A stretch of DNA of 64,000 nucleotides, from positions 45,305,222 through 45,369,221 of the forward strand of contig CM023540.1 in assembly GCA_013350335.1 (NCBI GenBank), given 5' to 3'. The notes under the pieces were generated by a model, which saw only the letters and a program-made list of their open reading frames with translations, was not told the DNA's origin and did not search any database. This document shows positions 1 to 11,224 of this stretch, in pieces. The stretch comes from Chimonanthus salicifolius. Its lineage: Eukaryota > Streptophyta > Magnoliopsida > Laurales > Calycanthaceae. Position numbers and translations under genes: made by a program. Position 1 is the first letter of the stretch. Each line of letters begins with the position of its first letter.

Positions 1-540
1 CATCTTGCAATCTTCCATCTAATCCTTGATTGATGGCTAAGACAAATGAATTGCAAATCATGCACGGTGGATATGAGGTGGCTGGTATCTGGTTGGATTC
101 TGTCTGCATAGATTAAACTGCACATATGTGCTGTCTTTGCAGACTTACCGCTGGCGAGGCTTCATTGGAAGCCACAAGGCCTCGCGGGTGTGACTTACTG
201 CAGAACTTAATCTGTCTTATAAAATAACAGTAAGCCTTTTGTTAGAGGGACCGAAAATACACAGAGAAAACCAGAAACAAGATTACAATGTGTGATTAGT
301 CGGCCTTCCCTCTAGACACCTTCTTCATCATCCTCTTTAGTGGATGTTTGGGTAATCAAAATCCCAATGATGAAGAGTAAGGTGTTTATATAGGACTAAA
401 ACCAGTCATACCCAAGTCCTACTGCTGTGCCAATAATTAAGTCGATGATGCTGTTTTGATGGAAATGAGCACGTAGGTTCAGTAAAGAAGAAAGAGCTTA
501 AAGGAGAACGGTTAAGGCCCAATGCAAGTTTTCTTCTTCA
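1..540. other. Intergenic sequence, no gene recognised
   Basis: No convincing coding exon on either strand. A TATA-like stretch (TTTATATAGG) lies near 385-394, and the sequence runs into the LTR-like block that follows, so it may be the upstream part of the same decayed LTR. Confidence 0.3.
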
Positions 541-890
541 TTTTATTTTAAACATTGTAAAGTGGATTAGAACAGTGTGTTCAAACCACTCTAAAATATA
601 GGTGTAGAGGATTAGACCAATTGGGTTGAACCTCTATAAAAAACTAGGTTGTACTATTTGGGTGTGAGACCTTTACATAGTATATTTGGGACGACCCTAG
701 AGTTGGGAAGTCTGACAGTGGATGTAGGCTTGTTGAAACCAAACCACTATAAAATATTTGTGTTAAATGTGATTGAATGCATTGATTGAATATTTTATTT
801 ACTTAAAGTATAAATCGGTTGAGAAAATTTTAAAAGGGAATTAAAATTGAAAACCGACCTATTCACCCCCCTCTAGTACGTGCATACTTC
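541..890 (+). mobile_element. LTR-retrotransposon fragment (copia-like LTR end)
   Basis: The stretch ends in ACCGACCTATTCACCCCCC at about 852-870, a phrase I associate with the 3' end and leader of plant Sirevirus-like copia LTRs, preceded by the matching AT-rich run and an AACCACTATAAAATATTTG block. No PBS, coding domain or partner LTR is visible nearby, so it is a fragment. The assignment rests on recalled family patterns, not on an alignment. Confidence 0.4.
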
Positions 891-947
891 TAGTAACGGA
901 TTTTCAAAAGTTATATACACATTTATTTGCAACCTTTCATTTTAAAA

Positions 948-1546
948 CCTTATCATATTGACCGATATGCCGATATTAAAACCGCATCATATCGGCCAGC
1001 CGATATCACAATATCGGTCGATATCTGTAATTTTTGTTAAAAAAAATAAATAAGGAGAGAGAATTTTATCGGCCAATAATGAGATATTGGTCGATATCTC
1101 GTATCGGCAAATATCTCGATCGATACCATTTTTTCGACCCCTCCGTGGCCCTTTGGGAGAGTGACAATTGAAATCAAGATCCCACACTTTCATAGATGGA
1201 TTCTTGGCCATCACTCTAATTCCATTAAATTAGGATAGAGTGAAGTATCTTAGTTGAAAATCAGGTCTTCACAACTTGAGTTTCAAATATCAGATGAAAT
1301 CTGAAATTCTGATTGATGTTAGTTGGTTTATAAACAATCTGATCCGACTTAAATTGTCTTTATTTATTAGCCAATGTGGCCGACAAATTTGATATATTAG
1401 CTGATTTAGGATTTTAGAGAACAAAATTTCGATTTCAATTGAAATTTAAAACTTAGGTGGGACACTTGGATACTTTGGTCTTAAAAAAATAAGAGAGAGA
1501 AAAATATCAGCCGAGATATTAGCCGATACTGAATTTTAAACCCCTG
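948..1546. mobile_element. Degenerate hAT-type MITE, ATCGGCCGAT family
   Basis: The left part (about 948-1080) matches the internal part of the MITE at 12013-12194, with the same order of GATATGCCGATAT, ATATCGGC, CACAATATCGGT and a purine-rich GAGAGAGA run. The right terminus (about 1475-1546) also matches, ending in GAATTTTAAACCCCTG. The middle holds extra sequence, so the copy is either inflated by insertion or two fragments. No target duplication was found here. Confidence 0.5.
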
Positions 1547-2260
1547 GACTTCAGTATACTTATTATTCTTTATTTAATATAGCAGTAAAATCTAAATAAA
1601 AAGGATGGATTTTACAGTGCAAAAGGCATGAGTTTAAATAGTAATTTATGAAATATTATAGCAGAAAGTAAATGTATTTTTACTTTTGTGTTCAAAGGGG
1701 AAAAGATGTTTAATCAAAGACATGAGCCATTAAAATTGATTTTGAGAAACATTTTGGTAATACTTTAAACATTTTCTCTCATCTACCCTCTCTCACGAAA
1801 AAATACTTTATATACAGCTTTGATTAGAGTTTACATGGGTACAATGTAAAGTTACATAATTGCCCTCCAATGAAAAATTCGGCTACATGCCTCCTTCGAT
1901 CCCCCACGAGCTCAACATAGAGTTCGACCTATGACCAGACCAATACATATCTGGTGATCAAGCTCCAAATACATATCTGGTGATCAAGCTCCACTCCACA
2001 CAAACCTAAGAAAGTGATAGTCCTCCTCTTCCCTTTTGTTGGAGCAGCCTTTAGTCTGTGTTTTGCACCCTCTGTAGAACGTGTGCAAACCTGAATAAAG
2101 TAATAAGAATAAGGTTCGTGAGGACTACATTTGTGGAGATGGAATACAGATTTCTGAGATTCAAAAAGCACAACTTCTTGTAAGTGGCAACCATCTTGAT
2201 GACGAGGCCAGTTTTAATATTTTGGCTTAATGAACGGTCACTTTCTTGGAAAAAAAGAAA
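1547..2260. other. Intergenic sequence, no gene recognised
   Basis: AT-rich. A short duplicated phrase (ACATATCTGGTGATCAAGCT) occurs twice in a row near 1946-1990. Short open frames here show no family features. Confidence 0.3.
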
Positions 2261-2587
2261 TTAGGAAAAGATTTGAAATATTATTTTCATCCTCCTGGTA
2301 TTGATTTAGGACAGTGGAGTTGGAATAAAATTTTCTTACCTAAATGGAAACTGATGTCTGTGCTAACTCAATTTGAAGAACAGAAGAGATGGCTACATCA
2401 TCTGCCAAAATATTCAAACTGATTACAGTTTGATACACCAAATGCATCATAGAAGATAGATACATTTGTTGCCTCTCAAACAATATTGAAAAAAGAGTTA
2501 CCTATGTTCATCATTGAATGGAAAAATGCCTTGAACAGGAAGAATTCGGCTCATTTCCAGAAACTTGCCCAAGCTCAGGCACCAAAG
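2261..2587 (+). pseudogene. Unidentified decayed exon
   Basis: One reading frame stays gene-like for about 105 codons, broken by only two stops near its middle. It is rich in Trp, Lys and Gln, with segments such as GQWSWNKIFLPKW and FEEQKRWLHHLPKYS in the first part and KKELPMFIIEWKNALNRKN near the end. It finishes at CCAAAG followed by GTAATA, a good splice donor. I do not recognise the family. It could be an exon of a decayed host gene or part of a captured gene; the upstream start is not visible and the two stops argue against function. Confidence 0.35.
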
Positions 2588-3397
2588 GTAATAAAATGAG
2601 CTACTATTTCAATTTTTATTCTCTGTGCTTCTACGCTGTCTATTTTCATTTGATCTTGTGGACAACATCATACTTCTATATTGGATTAATGTTGTTGTCT
2701 GTTTTCTCTTTCGAGTAGTGATTTTCTCAGTATTCTGTGTGATCCGACATGGATTTTATTTTATTGACTATTTTGCCTTTTGAACTGGCTCGCCGAACTC
2801 TTCGAATCGGCTTACTGGATCACTGTGGTATAAATCGGCTCACTAACCGGCTTGTCGGATCACTGACCAGATCATTGACCGGCTCACTGAAATTTATCTA
2901 AGTGAGACTGTTTTTCTCGTACAGAACAACAAATTTGATCACTGAATTATTTTTAAAATATTTTCGTACAACATTGAAAGGGTAAAATGGACTACACTCC
3001 AAATCCCGTGTCTCCTTACACAAAATGCCTGTAGGAGGATTGCTACCCTAAAATTTTACTTGACCGATTACTCAAGCTAAATCTGAATAGTTTAAATGTG
3101 AATGAATTTAAAATTTTGTGATCCAAATTTAAAATATATCACAATTGACTATTTTATTTAATAAACAAGAAATAATATTGTGAGAGTGGTGGATCTAAAC
3201 ACAAAATTGACCCTACTCGATCAATCCTTGCCAATCTACCTTAAATTAGACTGCACAAAATTTGATTAAACTAGATTATTGAAGCTGAATCTAAGCATTT
3301 TAAATGAGTAAAAATTCCAAATTTTATGATCAAAATTTTAAATAGATTAAAAAAATTAACCTGTTTAATAAATAAATAAGTAACGAGAGGAAGGTTT
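2588..3397. other. Intergenic sequence with degenerate short repeats
   Basis: Between about 2785 and 2895 the phrase GGCTCACTGA/GGATCACTG recurs several times in imperfect form (GATCACTG, GGCTCACTAACCGG, GATCACTGACC, GGCTCACTGAA). The rest is AT-rich and shows no coding signal. Confidence 0.35.
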
Positions 3398-3910
3398 TTG
3401 ATGCCCACTAAATCCAATCTAATCCCAAACCGATCAGGCCAACGGAAGACAAGCAGCGGACGCACATGGATCGTCTGCTTTTCCGCTTCTTCTCATTTTC
3501 TTTACCATGTATCGATCTCACTCTCTTCAGTTCAGCCAATGGAGGACAAGAAGCGGACGCACACGGATCGTGTGCTTTTTCTCTTCTCCTCACTCTCTTT
3601 TACCTTCTCTCCTCTTCCGTCCCTATTTTCACTCGAGCAATGCAATATTTTCACACTTCAAAGTCCTCTCTTTTCAGTTTCCTTTCTGCTCCCTTCGCAA
3701 GTCTCATTCTTCTATGCCACGGTAAGATTGAAAGAACCAAAATCCATGTTTGTTTTTTATTCTTTTTTCACGATTTTTCCGTATTTTCAGTCCAGATTTT
3801 TCTTTTGGTTCATTTTCGTGATTTGGTGTTGCAGTGATGGTGCTGTGGGGATAAGGAGATGACTCGTACGAAAGCATATCTACTTTTCTTCGCCACCAAG
3901 GTCGGCCCCT
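3398..3910 (+). other. Leader-like pyrimidine-rich region with duplicated block and splice signals
   Basis: The plus strand is strongly pyrimidine-rich, like a plant 5' leader. A block of about 33 bp near 3450-3482 (AAGCAGCGGACGCACATGGA and on) recurs at 3547-3579 with few changes. A donor-like GGTAAGATTG sits near 3720 and an acceptor-like GTTGCAG near 3830. The following short exon-like piece ends at CACCAAG before GTCGG. Open frames here are probably by-products of the base composition. It may be the remnant first exon and leader of a lost gene; the subtilase fragment downstream could be related but nothing proves it. Confidence 0.3.
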
Positions 3911-4355
3911 TTTCCTCCTTTCTTCCATTGTGCAAAAATTCATTCCTTTATTTTTTTCAGAAAATTTAGAGAATCTGTTTGGATGCACGGAAATGAAATT
4001 TATGATGAAAGGTTTTCTCTTATTCGTTTTACCCCTCTTTTGTGCATAATCTTTCACCATTTTTTCTTTTTAGAAATCCTTATACGTTGTTTTGATACAT
4101 GGAAATGAGATATTGAAAGATAAAAACTATAGTTACAAATATTGATTGATATAACTGAAGTATGGATTGAAATTTGAACCTGTGGAAATTTGTAACAGAG
4201 AACATGTCTATGTCTATAACAAATACTATGTAATCTTTACCATTATTTAATAAAGAACTAAAAAATGAAATAATCATCTAATGTAATGTGTTGGAAGGAT
4301 ACGTGATCTTAAAAAAAAACAAAAAATAAAACTTGATGTTAATTTTATCTCTTCT

Positions 4356-4835
4356 TTGTTCATATTTTTCTTTCTTATTGCTTTAAAGGCAAACCAATTT
4401 CTTAACCTTTTGACACCTGACTTATCTGGGCTGGATGTGTGGGAAATGGGGTGCGGGCTTTGGATGATTACTCTTGTTAGGTCAATACCTCAGACTCGAG
4501 GGGAGGTAAGGGGAGCAGTCCCATACGCAAGAATATGGTGGTATTGATGATGGCATTTGCTAGCACTATTGATCAACAGATTATCGCCAAAGCTTTAATT
4601 GGGAAGTCGAACAAGTGGTGAATGTAGTAAATTTCTTTGATATAACCAGAGAGAATGTAAGGGGAGTTGTGCCATCAGCAAGAATTGTAGTGTACAAAGT
4701 TTGGTTTGATAATGTTTGTCTTGATAATGGCATCATAGCTACTTTTGATGATGATATCTTAGCTAGTTCTATCGATCGATGTATTATCATTGAAACTTTA
4801 ATTTTCATTAGCATTACTATTCCTATAATTAACAC
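4356..4835 (+). pseudogene. Subtilisin-like serine protease (cucumisin type) fragment
   Basis: The best stretch, about 4615-4800, encodes ENVRGVVPSARIVVYKVWF followed by IIATFDDDILASSIDRCIII. In plant S8 subtilases this is the region just after the catalytic His block: a run like ARGGVPSARIAVYKVC, then ADILAAFDDAIADGVDIISI. A second, shorter version, GEVRGAVPYARIWWY, lies just upstream at about 4500-4545, followed by a piece like the later STIDRxxIAK segment (ASTIDQQIIAKALIG, about 4558-4600). The fragments are out of order, carry stops and lack the Asp, His and Ser catalytic blocks, so this is a rearranged pseudogene. Subtilases of this type are secreted; that is family knowledge, as no signal peptide is present here. 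Confidence 0.6.
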
Positions 4836-5578
4836 TTATTTTAGTAATATTTCTTATGATTTTCATTGCTATTCTCATTTTTATGTTAAATCTACAAGAA
4901 GCTTTAGTGTTAAGTGACTAATCTAAATCTATCAGTACATTAGTTAACCCTTATTGGCACTTTGATAGCTAATTGGATATGATAATTAGGATATAGCAAT
5001 CTAACACTTTGAAAACATTTGATTAAAGATCGAAAGTTGCCATAAGTGCAATAAAGAAAAATCCTGCAGATATGTACTAATAATTATTTTGAAGCTTTAA
5101 AAAGAATTAATCAAAGAGTCAAAGTTCTCTTTGTATAAAACTCAAGGATGGAGAAACCTTTTAAGATCATCTAAACTGATGCTCTGATAATGGTTATGGT
5201 GGGATTCTACTACAAAAAGATAAATCAAATGAAGAAACAAATAATCAGATACAATCATAACTTTGGAATAAAGCCCAACTAAATTATTATACTGTGAAAA
5301 AAGTAGTCCTTGCAATTGTCATGTGTATTAGTAAATTTAACTTTAAATAAAAAAAAATCTGTTAATAATTGATTGCCGTTCATAGATACTATTGCCAAAA
5401 GAGAATTTGTGTCTGGATCATCCAGTAAAACTCAGCATTCTTCCGACTATAATCAAGGAAACTCATACATTTGAACATGAGTGACCATTGGCTGCCAGTT
5501 AGATCATGAATCAGCAAAAAGCTTATCCAAGAGATTGTTAATTATCTCTATGGATATGATTATTTCTCTTAGTCTCAC
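4836..5578. other. Intergenic sequence, nothing recognised
   Basis: AT-rich, without coding exons, clear repeats or element ends that I can support. Confidence 0.3.
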
Positions 5579-5712
5579 ATAGGTGTAGTTCAACTGGTTG
5601 TCTCCCGTTTAGGAAGTGGGAGATTGTGGATTCGAGTTCAGCTCACCCGTGGGAGTTTTAGTAGGACTGTGTTTGAGTTTTTCACACGTAAATTTTTTTT
5701 AAAAAAAAGAAG
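5579..5712 (+). mobile_element. tRNA-derived SINE
   Basis: An A box (TAGTTCAACTGG, near 5586-5597) and a B box-like GGATTCGAGTTC about 40 bp further on are the internal RNA polymerase III promoter of a tRNA-derived SINE. The body continues with GTGGGAGTTTTAGTAGGACT and a CACACGTAAA tail phrase followed by T- and A-rich sequence. The same 3' body is seen in the copies at 6068, 31484 and 49080. Confidence 0.65.
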
Positions 5713-6067
5713 GATAGAGGTTGGTATATAAATATTTTGAGGCAATCCAACGGTATACTCTATTGCATAGTAAAAATAAGTATAGTCTCATCTCTTTTTC
5801 AAAATTCATCATATCAAAAATAATAGATGAGAAAGAAGGGGGACAACATTGGTTCAAGTGCAAACGTTCTAACATTTATTAGCAAAAAGATCGCCAAAGC
5901 AGCAGCAAACTTTGAAAAAGAATTAATGAAAGAAATCTGATGCATCCATCGATTTTGAGGAAAAAATCAAGAAAGATGTTTCATGTCAAATATGTGGCTG
6001 TTTTTATCATAAGCTAAGATAACAAATCATATCATTTAAGCATGGTCTTCTATTTTTTGGATTAATA

Positions 6068-6182
6068 TATGAGAAATTCAGACACAGTCTTACTAAAATT
6101 CTCCATGAATGAGTCCACTACTTCTTAGGCACATCAAGATTAGATTATGGAGGTTCAAATCCACAACTTTTACTTCTTATCA
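6068..6182 (-). mobile_element. SINE fragment, same family as 5579
   Basis: Read on the minus strand it shows a B-box-like GGATTTGAACCTCC, then GATGTGCCTAAGAAGTAGTG, TTTTAGTAAGACTGTGTCTG and a tail phrase, collinear with the SINE at 5579. The A box end is missing. Confidence 0.5.
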
Positions 6183-7037
6183 ATACTTATAAAATGTATA
6201 TGAAAAGCCTACATATATTGCTCAAAATGAACGTCCTCGTGTTTGAAGAAGGTGCAATTCATATATTGCAATAGAAAAATAAAATAAAATGAATCACTCC
6301 TACACAAGATAAATTTTGACGTCGTTCACTTTGATCTTATGTCCGCGAGAGAAAAAAAAAAGAGAAGACATTTGATGAATTCTAGTGGATCTTTCAGAAG
6401 TCACTTAGGTTACAGAGAAATTCTTATCATGGGCCTATCAAATACTTGAACAACTCTAAAATGGGCCATTTGCACTTGTCTAAGATCCCAATCTATACCC
6501 AAATTGTTATTTTTTATCAATCAAGTGGGCTACATTTGGGCCCAGCAACCCTTAGACAGGTCCAAAATAAGTCCATTAGGACTTGTTTAAGACCCTAATC
6601 TATGTTTAAGTTGGGTATCATTATAATGATGTAGGTCACCAGGTCGGCCTAATAACTTGTCTTTAGACTTGTTTATACATAAAATGGACCAACCTAATTC
6701 AAAAATAATCCTGCCAACTCAAAGAAACATAGCAAATGTATTTTCATTGGATTAATTATAAATTTATTAATTGATCAACATGTGAGGAATTTCATTATAA
6801 TCATTAAATCATTTATTCCTTCAATTAGGTGTTGAAAACTTAGGAACACGTGATCCATTTCTCATGACAAACCTAGTTTTTCTTACAACTTAGAAGCATG
6901 GGTTTTCAAAAACCTCTCCTCCCAACCACTTTGAGGGTATAATATTATTACTTCGAGCACATCATATTTTCTGTTCTTTTCTTTATTTTTTTTAAAAGTG
7001 TAACTTGGGTGTCTCACAAAGATCGTGAGTTTTCTAA
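6183..7037. other. Intergenic sequence, nothing firm recognised
   Basis: Contains GGGCC/GGCCC-rich phrases (about 6430-6700) of the kind seen near ends of plant hAT elements, but no terminal inverted repeat pair or coding exon could be supported. Confidence 0.3.
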
Positions 7038-7039
7038 TA

Positions 7040-7514
7040 CAGTAAACTCTCTTTAAAGTAGTATTCTATAAAGCTATAACCTTTTTAAAGTAATATCTAC
7101 AGCTGCTCTCAACTCGGGTCTATTCAAAATGTAATAAATTTCTGTAACTCATTACTTAATATATTTAGAATAAAAAATGTATCGCTCGAACCATTTTGTA
7201 AAGTAATATTCCATACGTTCAGAATACAAAATTACTGCAAAAATGAGTAAAGACTTCACAAACTATTTCATCTAAACTCTAGATTATCGGATGCCAATGC
7301 AGAACCTGGGCAAGGAGATCTGCCGCTCTGGCTGGATGGTCTCCCAGTCTGTGGAAGCCGAAAGGACTGTCTTTTTTCTCAAGGGTTTAGTTATGGGGGA
7401 GAGTTTTAAAAAGTTTTTAAAAATAAATACTCCTAATTTTTCTAATTTAATAATCTCTATAATGTATTATATAGAATAGGGTCCCAACCATATTACATTA
7501 TAGAGGTTTTACTG
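7040..7514. mobile_element. Emigrant-like (pogo/Tc1-mariner) MITE
   Basis: The left end CAGTAAACTCTCTTTAAAG and the inverted right end CAGTAAAACCTCTATAATG form a terminal inverted repeat of about 20 bp, and a TA lies directly outside each end (7038-7039 and 7515-7516). This matches the CAGTAAAACCTCTATAAATT ends and TA target duplication of Emigrant/Lemi1 elements. At 475 bp with no transposase it is non-autonomous. Related copies lie at 31596-32090 and 32468-32660. Confidence 0.7.
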
Positions 7515-7700
7515 TACTTAGATTAGATTTGTTGTATCCACTAAAGAAAAATCAATATAATACTATTTTACTTGTGTGAACAATTTTTTTAACTAAACAA
7601 TTAAATTTACTGATAATGACTTTATTGATAAAAAGAAGAATATGAATGAAAGAATTACAATATGTAAATTAGAAGTCTAAAAAAGCTCACGACTCTCGAC

Positions 7701-8037
7701 CAATGTCACAAATATCCTCGATATTTTCATATTTACTACGTTTTTATTGGCAAAAATACCAATTGCCGTTAATATTTCGAGATTTATCGATATTGCGGTA
7801 AAATCTCTATAAATTTGGGATACATAGTAATTTCGTGATAATATCTCGATAAGTTTCTTGTAAAATATATATTGATAATTTATTTTATTAATATTTTTTT
7901 ATTACATTTTCATTATTTTTTAAATAGTATATTTTCTGCAAGATTTTCCCGTTAATTTCTTGGTAGAAATCCAAGAATTTGAAAATATTCCGACATAATC
8001 AATCACCGTTAATATCCTGAAGACAGTATTTGTGACT
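7701..8037. mobile_element. Non-autonomous Mutator-like element (MULE-MITE)
   Basis: The left end CAATGTCACAAATATCCTCG and the inverted right end AGTCACAAATACTGTCTTC pair with each other and with the ends of the larger element at 28416-29984. The flanks ACTCTCGAC (7692-7700) and GCTCTCAAC (8038-8046) look like a 9-bp target duplication with two changes, the size expected for Mutator. Internal blocks (GGGAAAATCT, TATTTAAAAAATAA) are shared with the 28.4-kb element in inverted orientation. Confidence 0.6.
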
Positions 8038-8046
8038 GCTCTCAAC

Positions 8047-10107
8047 TAGAGGTGTCAACGGGTCAAGGTCTGACTTAAGTCGGACTCAAGCCCAACCTGA
8101 TATTTAGTAAATGGGCAAATCTTTCAAATTAGTTAAAAGGAGTTGCAGAAAACCCTAATCACATCCAAAAGAGTAGATTCGAGTTTTCTAATTTATATCA
8201 ATAGCTAAAAAATCATGGAGGACCACATCAAATCTTTCAAATTAGCTAAAAGGGGACTTAAAATCATCCATAAGCAGAAACCAAAATTAGCTTGATTGAG
8301 AATGACGATCTAATTTTTATTTAATTTTATATTTTAAGATTATGTAATGAATGCCAAATGACATACTAGGATCATATGTTCTATAATTAGCAAACCATAG
8401 ATATAGAAGCTCCAATCTTCGCCCAATCTAGAGAGGGAATTTTCTTTTTTTATTTTAGCCACATGAACCTCTATATAAGGAGGCATTGTTTGCTTTGTTG
8501 CTTTTTAAATTTAGTGGGTTTTGACAGATTTGTTTTTCAGTAAATTAATTTGTCATTTTGTCTTCAATTAATTTTGTGCTTTCAATTTTTTATTTTTACT
8601 GTTTAGACTTTGAATTTATATCAATATTTTAAATTAATTATTGCACAGTTTTTTAGAAACTATATTTGTATGGAACTATATTTTAAATTATAGCTAATTT
8701 AGAACCTATATTTTTATGGACAGATTTTTCTTCTATTACTTTTTTTATCAATTGCCACATTTAATAGAGAAATTAAGGATGTTATTCTTATCATGCATGT
8801 TAAAGGAGAGTAAATTTGTATAAACAATGGAATTGAACATTTTTGTAGGCTTTTTATTTTTTAGTAGCAACAAATTGGATTTAAAAATAAGTTTAAAAAG
8901 TGTACTTACCCAATGCATTTTTTATGGCTCCACATGAGATAGAGAGAGAGAAATAAATATTTATTGAAAAAGCTATATGTTAGATGGCCCAACTCGTCTC
9001 AAAGAAGGCATATATTTGTGTTTAGGATTAGAGTTTGGTTTAACTGAAATAACTCTAGCGTCAACTAGAAGCTATATGTATAGATGTAATACACTTTGAG
9101 TGATACAATTTGTGAAAATTAACAAGATGGCCTAACTCGTCTCAAAGAAATGGGAGTTTTAAATTCGATTTTCACTCCACACTAATGGGTCGCTTGCTTC
9201 TGGTGGACTTATTCAACGTTTAAAGGTATAAAGACTTATACATGACTCAAAGATTAATCAAGTGCTCTAATAATTCTGGACACAGATGTGAAGTTCTCTT
9301 CTAGAAGCCATAATGCATGATAATTCTTATAATTAAAGTCATATTCTATTTATTTACTATTAAATTAATTTTGTAAGTTCCACCATTGAACTTGGCTTTA
9401 ACAATATTTTAGTTGCAAGTTTTCTATTATTCTATATTCTTCATTAGTAGACACAGGCTGGTATGGAATGTTAAGTATGGATTTCACAAAATTCTAGTTT
9501 TTTTAATAAATGTTGTTTTAATAATTTTTTATTTTGAATCTTACGTTGAGCATAATCTTAAGAAGGTTAAGAAGCAAGTTCTTTCTGTATGAAAGATGTT
9601 TTCCAATTCAACCTCATTTTATGTTTTTGCCCTAACATAATCCAGTTTTTGGGTTTTTTGTTAAAATATTTTAATAAAATGATAATGAGTCCATATGAAA
9701 TTGAATAAAGATGTTTTAGTGGGGTTGATATAGTATGTTGGGTGTTTATGTGATTTTCTTAGTTTTACAAAAAAATTATGAAATCTAAATTTTCTAATAT
9801 TATTTTTAGCTTGGGTTTTATTGAAATAGTTAAATGAGATGACATGCAAATGCTTATGGAATTAAATAAAGATCTCATAATGTGATTGATGTAATATGAA
9901 GGGTTTTTGAGTGATTTTTTTAAAATTTTCAACATTTTCGTGAAATTAGTTAGTTTTTACAAAAAAAATTATAAAGTATAATAGAAGATACATGTCATTG
10001 TGGGATCTTAGGTAACATGAATTTTATATAAGATATTTTCTCATAATGGTTCTCCATCCCTTTCCTCCATGATTTCAAAGGTTGCCCCCTGCTCCTCATG
10101 CCTTGAT
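8047..10107. other. Intergenic AT-rich sequence with degenerate direct repeats
   Basis: No coding exon. Two imperfect direct repeats of about 160 bp start near 9692 and 9853 (both run ...GAATTAAATAAAGAT-like, then a GATGTAATATGA-like and a GGGTTTTTGAGTGATTTT-like block). ATGGCCYAACTCGTCTCAAA occurs at about 8981 and 9126, possibly the start of an old SINE. Just past 8047 the sequence carries a GAGGTGTCAACGGGTC hAT-end-like phrase. Confidence 0.3.
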
Positions 10108-10370
10108 TTATAGCATCTCAACTCTGTGTATTGAGGTTGTATTTGGTTTTCTACTAACACAATCAAACCACCTCAAACGAGTTATTCTCAGTTTGTCATC
10201 TATCAGAATATTTAGACTATCTCAATTCATTTTTAATTCTATCTTTCAGGGTTAAACCACTCATCTAATGTAGTACATGAACCATGTCCTAACTTTTTCT
10301 AGATGTCATTTTTTCATTACCCAAAAACTCCACTCTGTATAGTATTGTAGATCTAAAATCGTTTTATAGT
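10108..10370 (-). pseudogene. RTE-type LINE, C-terminal end of ORF2
   Basis: Read on the minus strand, an open frame ends at a TAA (10108-10110) and carries IDDKLRITRLRWFDCVSRKP, which I recognise as the conserved end of plant RTE polyproteins (a run like KMRESRLRWFGHVQRRP). Upstream residues such as CWAVKKQH-like and MLRWMCG-like segments are still traceable but shifted and broken. With the block at 11225-11690 this marks a 5'-to-3' collinear RTE element on the minus strand that is now a pseudogene. Confidence 0.65.
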
Positions 10371-11224
10371 GCCACGCCCCACCCCTCGCGACACGTTACA
10401 TTTCTGTTTTGAAAATCTCATAAAGCACCCACGTAGAGTTCTAAATCCCTTCGGGTGATGAGACTTCTACCGAAATTTCGGCAAAGTCTCCCCTATAATA
10501 GGGATATTTGATAACATTTCCTTTTTCTCATTCATCACGTATGTCCAAGATTTTTGTTTGACGGGCCTAGCTTGGACTTCTACTCAAACTTGTCGAAGCC
10601 CATTGGGCTTTTAGACCCGCTTATTTTTTTATACATTGTATTTATATATCACATGGTCATATCTTGTAATATTTTTATTTTTGTCAAATAAAAACCTAAC
10701 CATGTAAATTGAAAACAAGCTTAAAGATCTACCATATATAGTATTAAAATTTCATCTCAAAAATAAATTTCAAGTCACTTGATTTTAACAAAAGTCACTA
10801 GACTAGACATTGAATCTTTTGAAGGACGTCAGTCAACTTTAACTATCAAGATCAAGTGACTAGAAATTGAGTTTTAGACTGAAATGTTAATTGGTAGTGA
10901 GTCTTTAAATATATTTTCAATTATACGGTTAGAATTTCAAGTTATAAAATCAATTTAAAAATAAAATAAAAATAATGGTAGGCGCAAAAGAAATAGTCTT
11001 TAAACAACGGGCTGAGCTTTGGCTTAAAAGCTTCAGGGGCTTAAGACAGGATCAAGCTTTTGAAGATAAATGGGCTTTTTTACAAAGCCAGGCTCTAACC
11101 CAACTTGTGCAAAGACCTAGTTATATTAAGTTTAGGCCTCCTTGAGATTTTACTTTAGAATCCAAGTATATAAACTTATCATAATATGCATCTAAGTAAT
11201 TTTTTTTTTTAATTTTTTACCGAA
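10371..11224. other. Unassigned insert between two RTE LINE blocks
   Basis: This stretch separates two collinear pieces of one RTE LINE. Near 10370-10500 it has LTR-like phrases (CACGCCCCACCCCTCGCGAC, TTCGGGTGATGAGACTTCT), and near 11000-11110 a family-repeat-like GGGCTT/AAGCTT-rich block. No complete element boundary is visible. Confidence 0.3.

Noticed and set aside
3398..4060. Overlapping 60-154 residue frames as a real gene
   Set aside because: Low-complexity Phe/Ser-rich products from a CT-rich leader, open in several frames, with no domain signal.
5579..5660. Functional tRNA gene
   Set aside because: A and B boxes are present but the sequence does not fold into a cloverleaf by eye, and the body continues as a repeated SINE.
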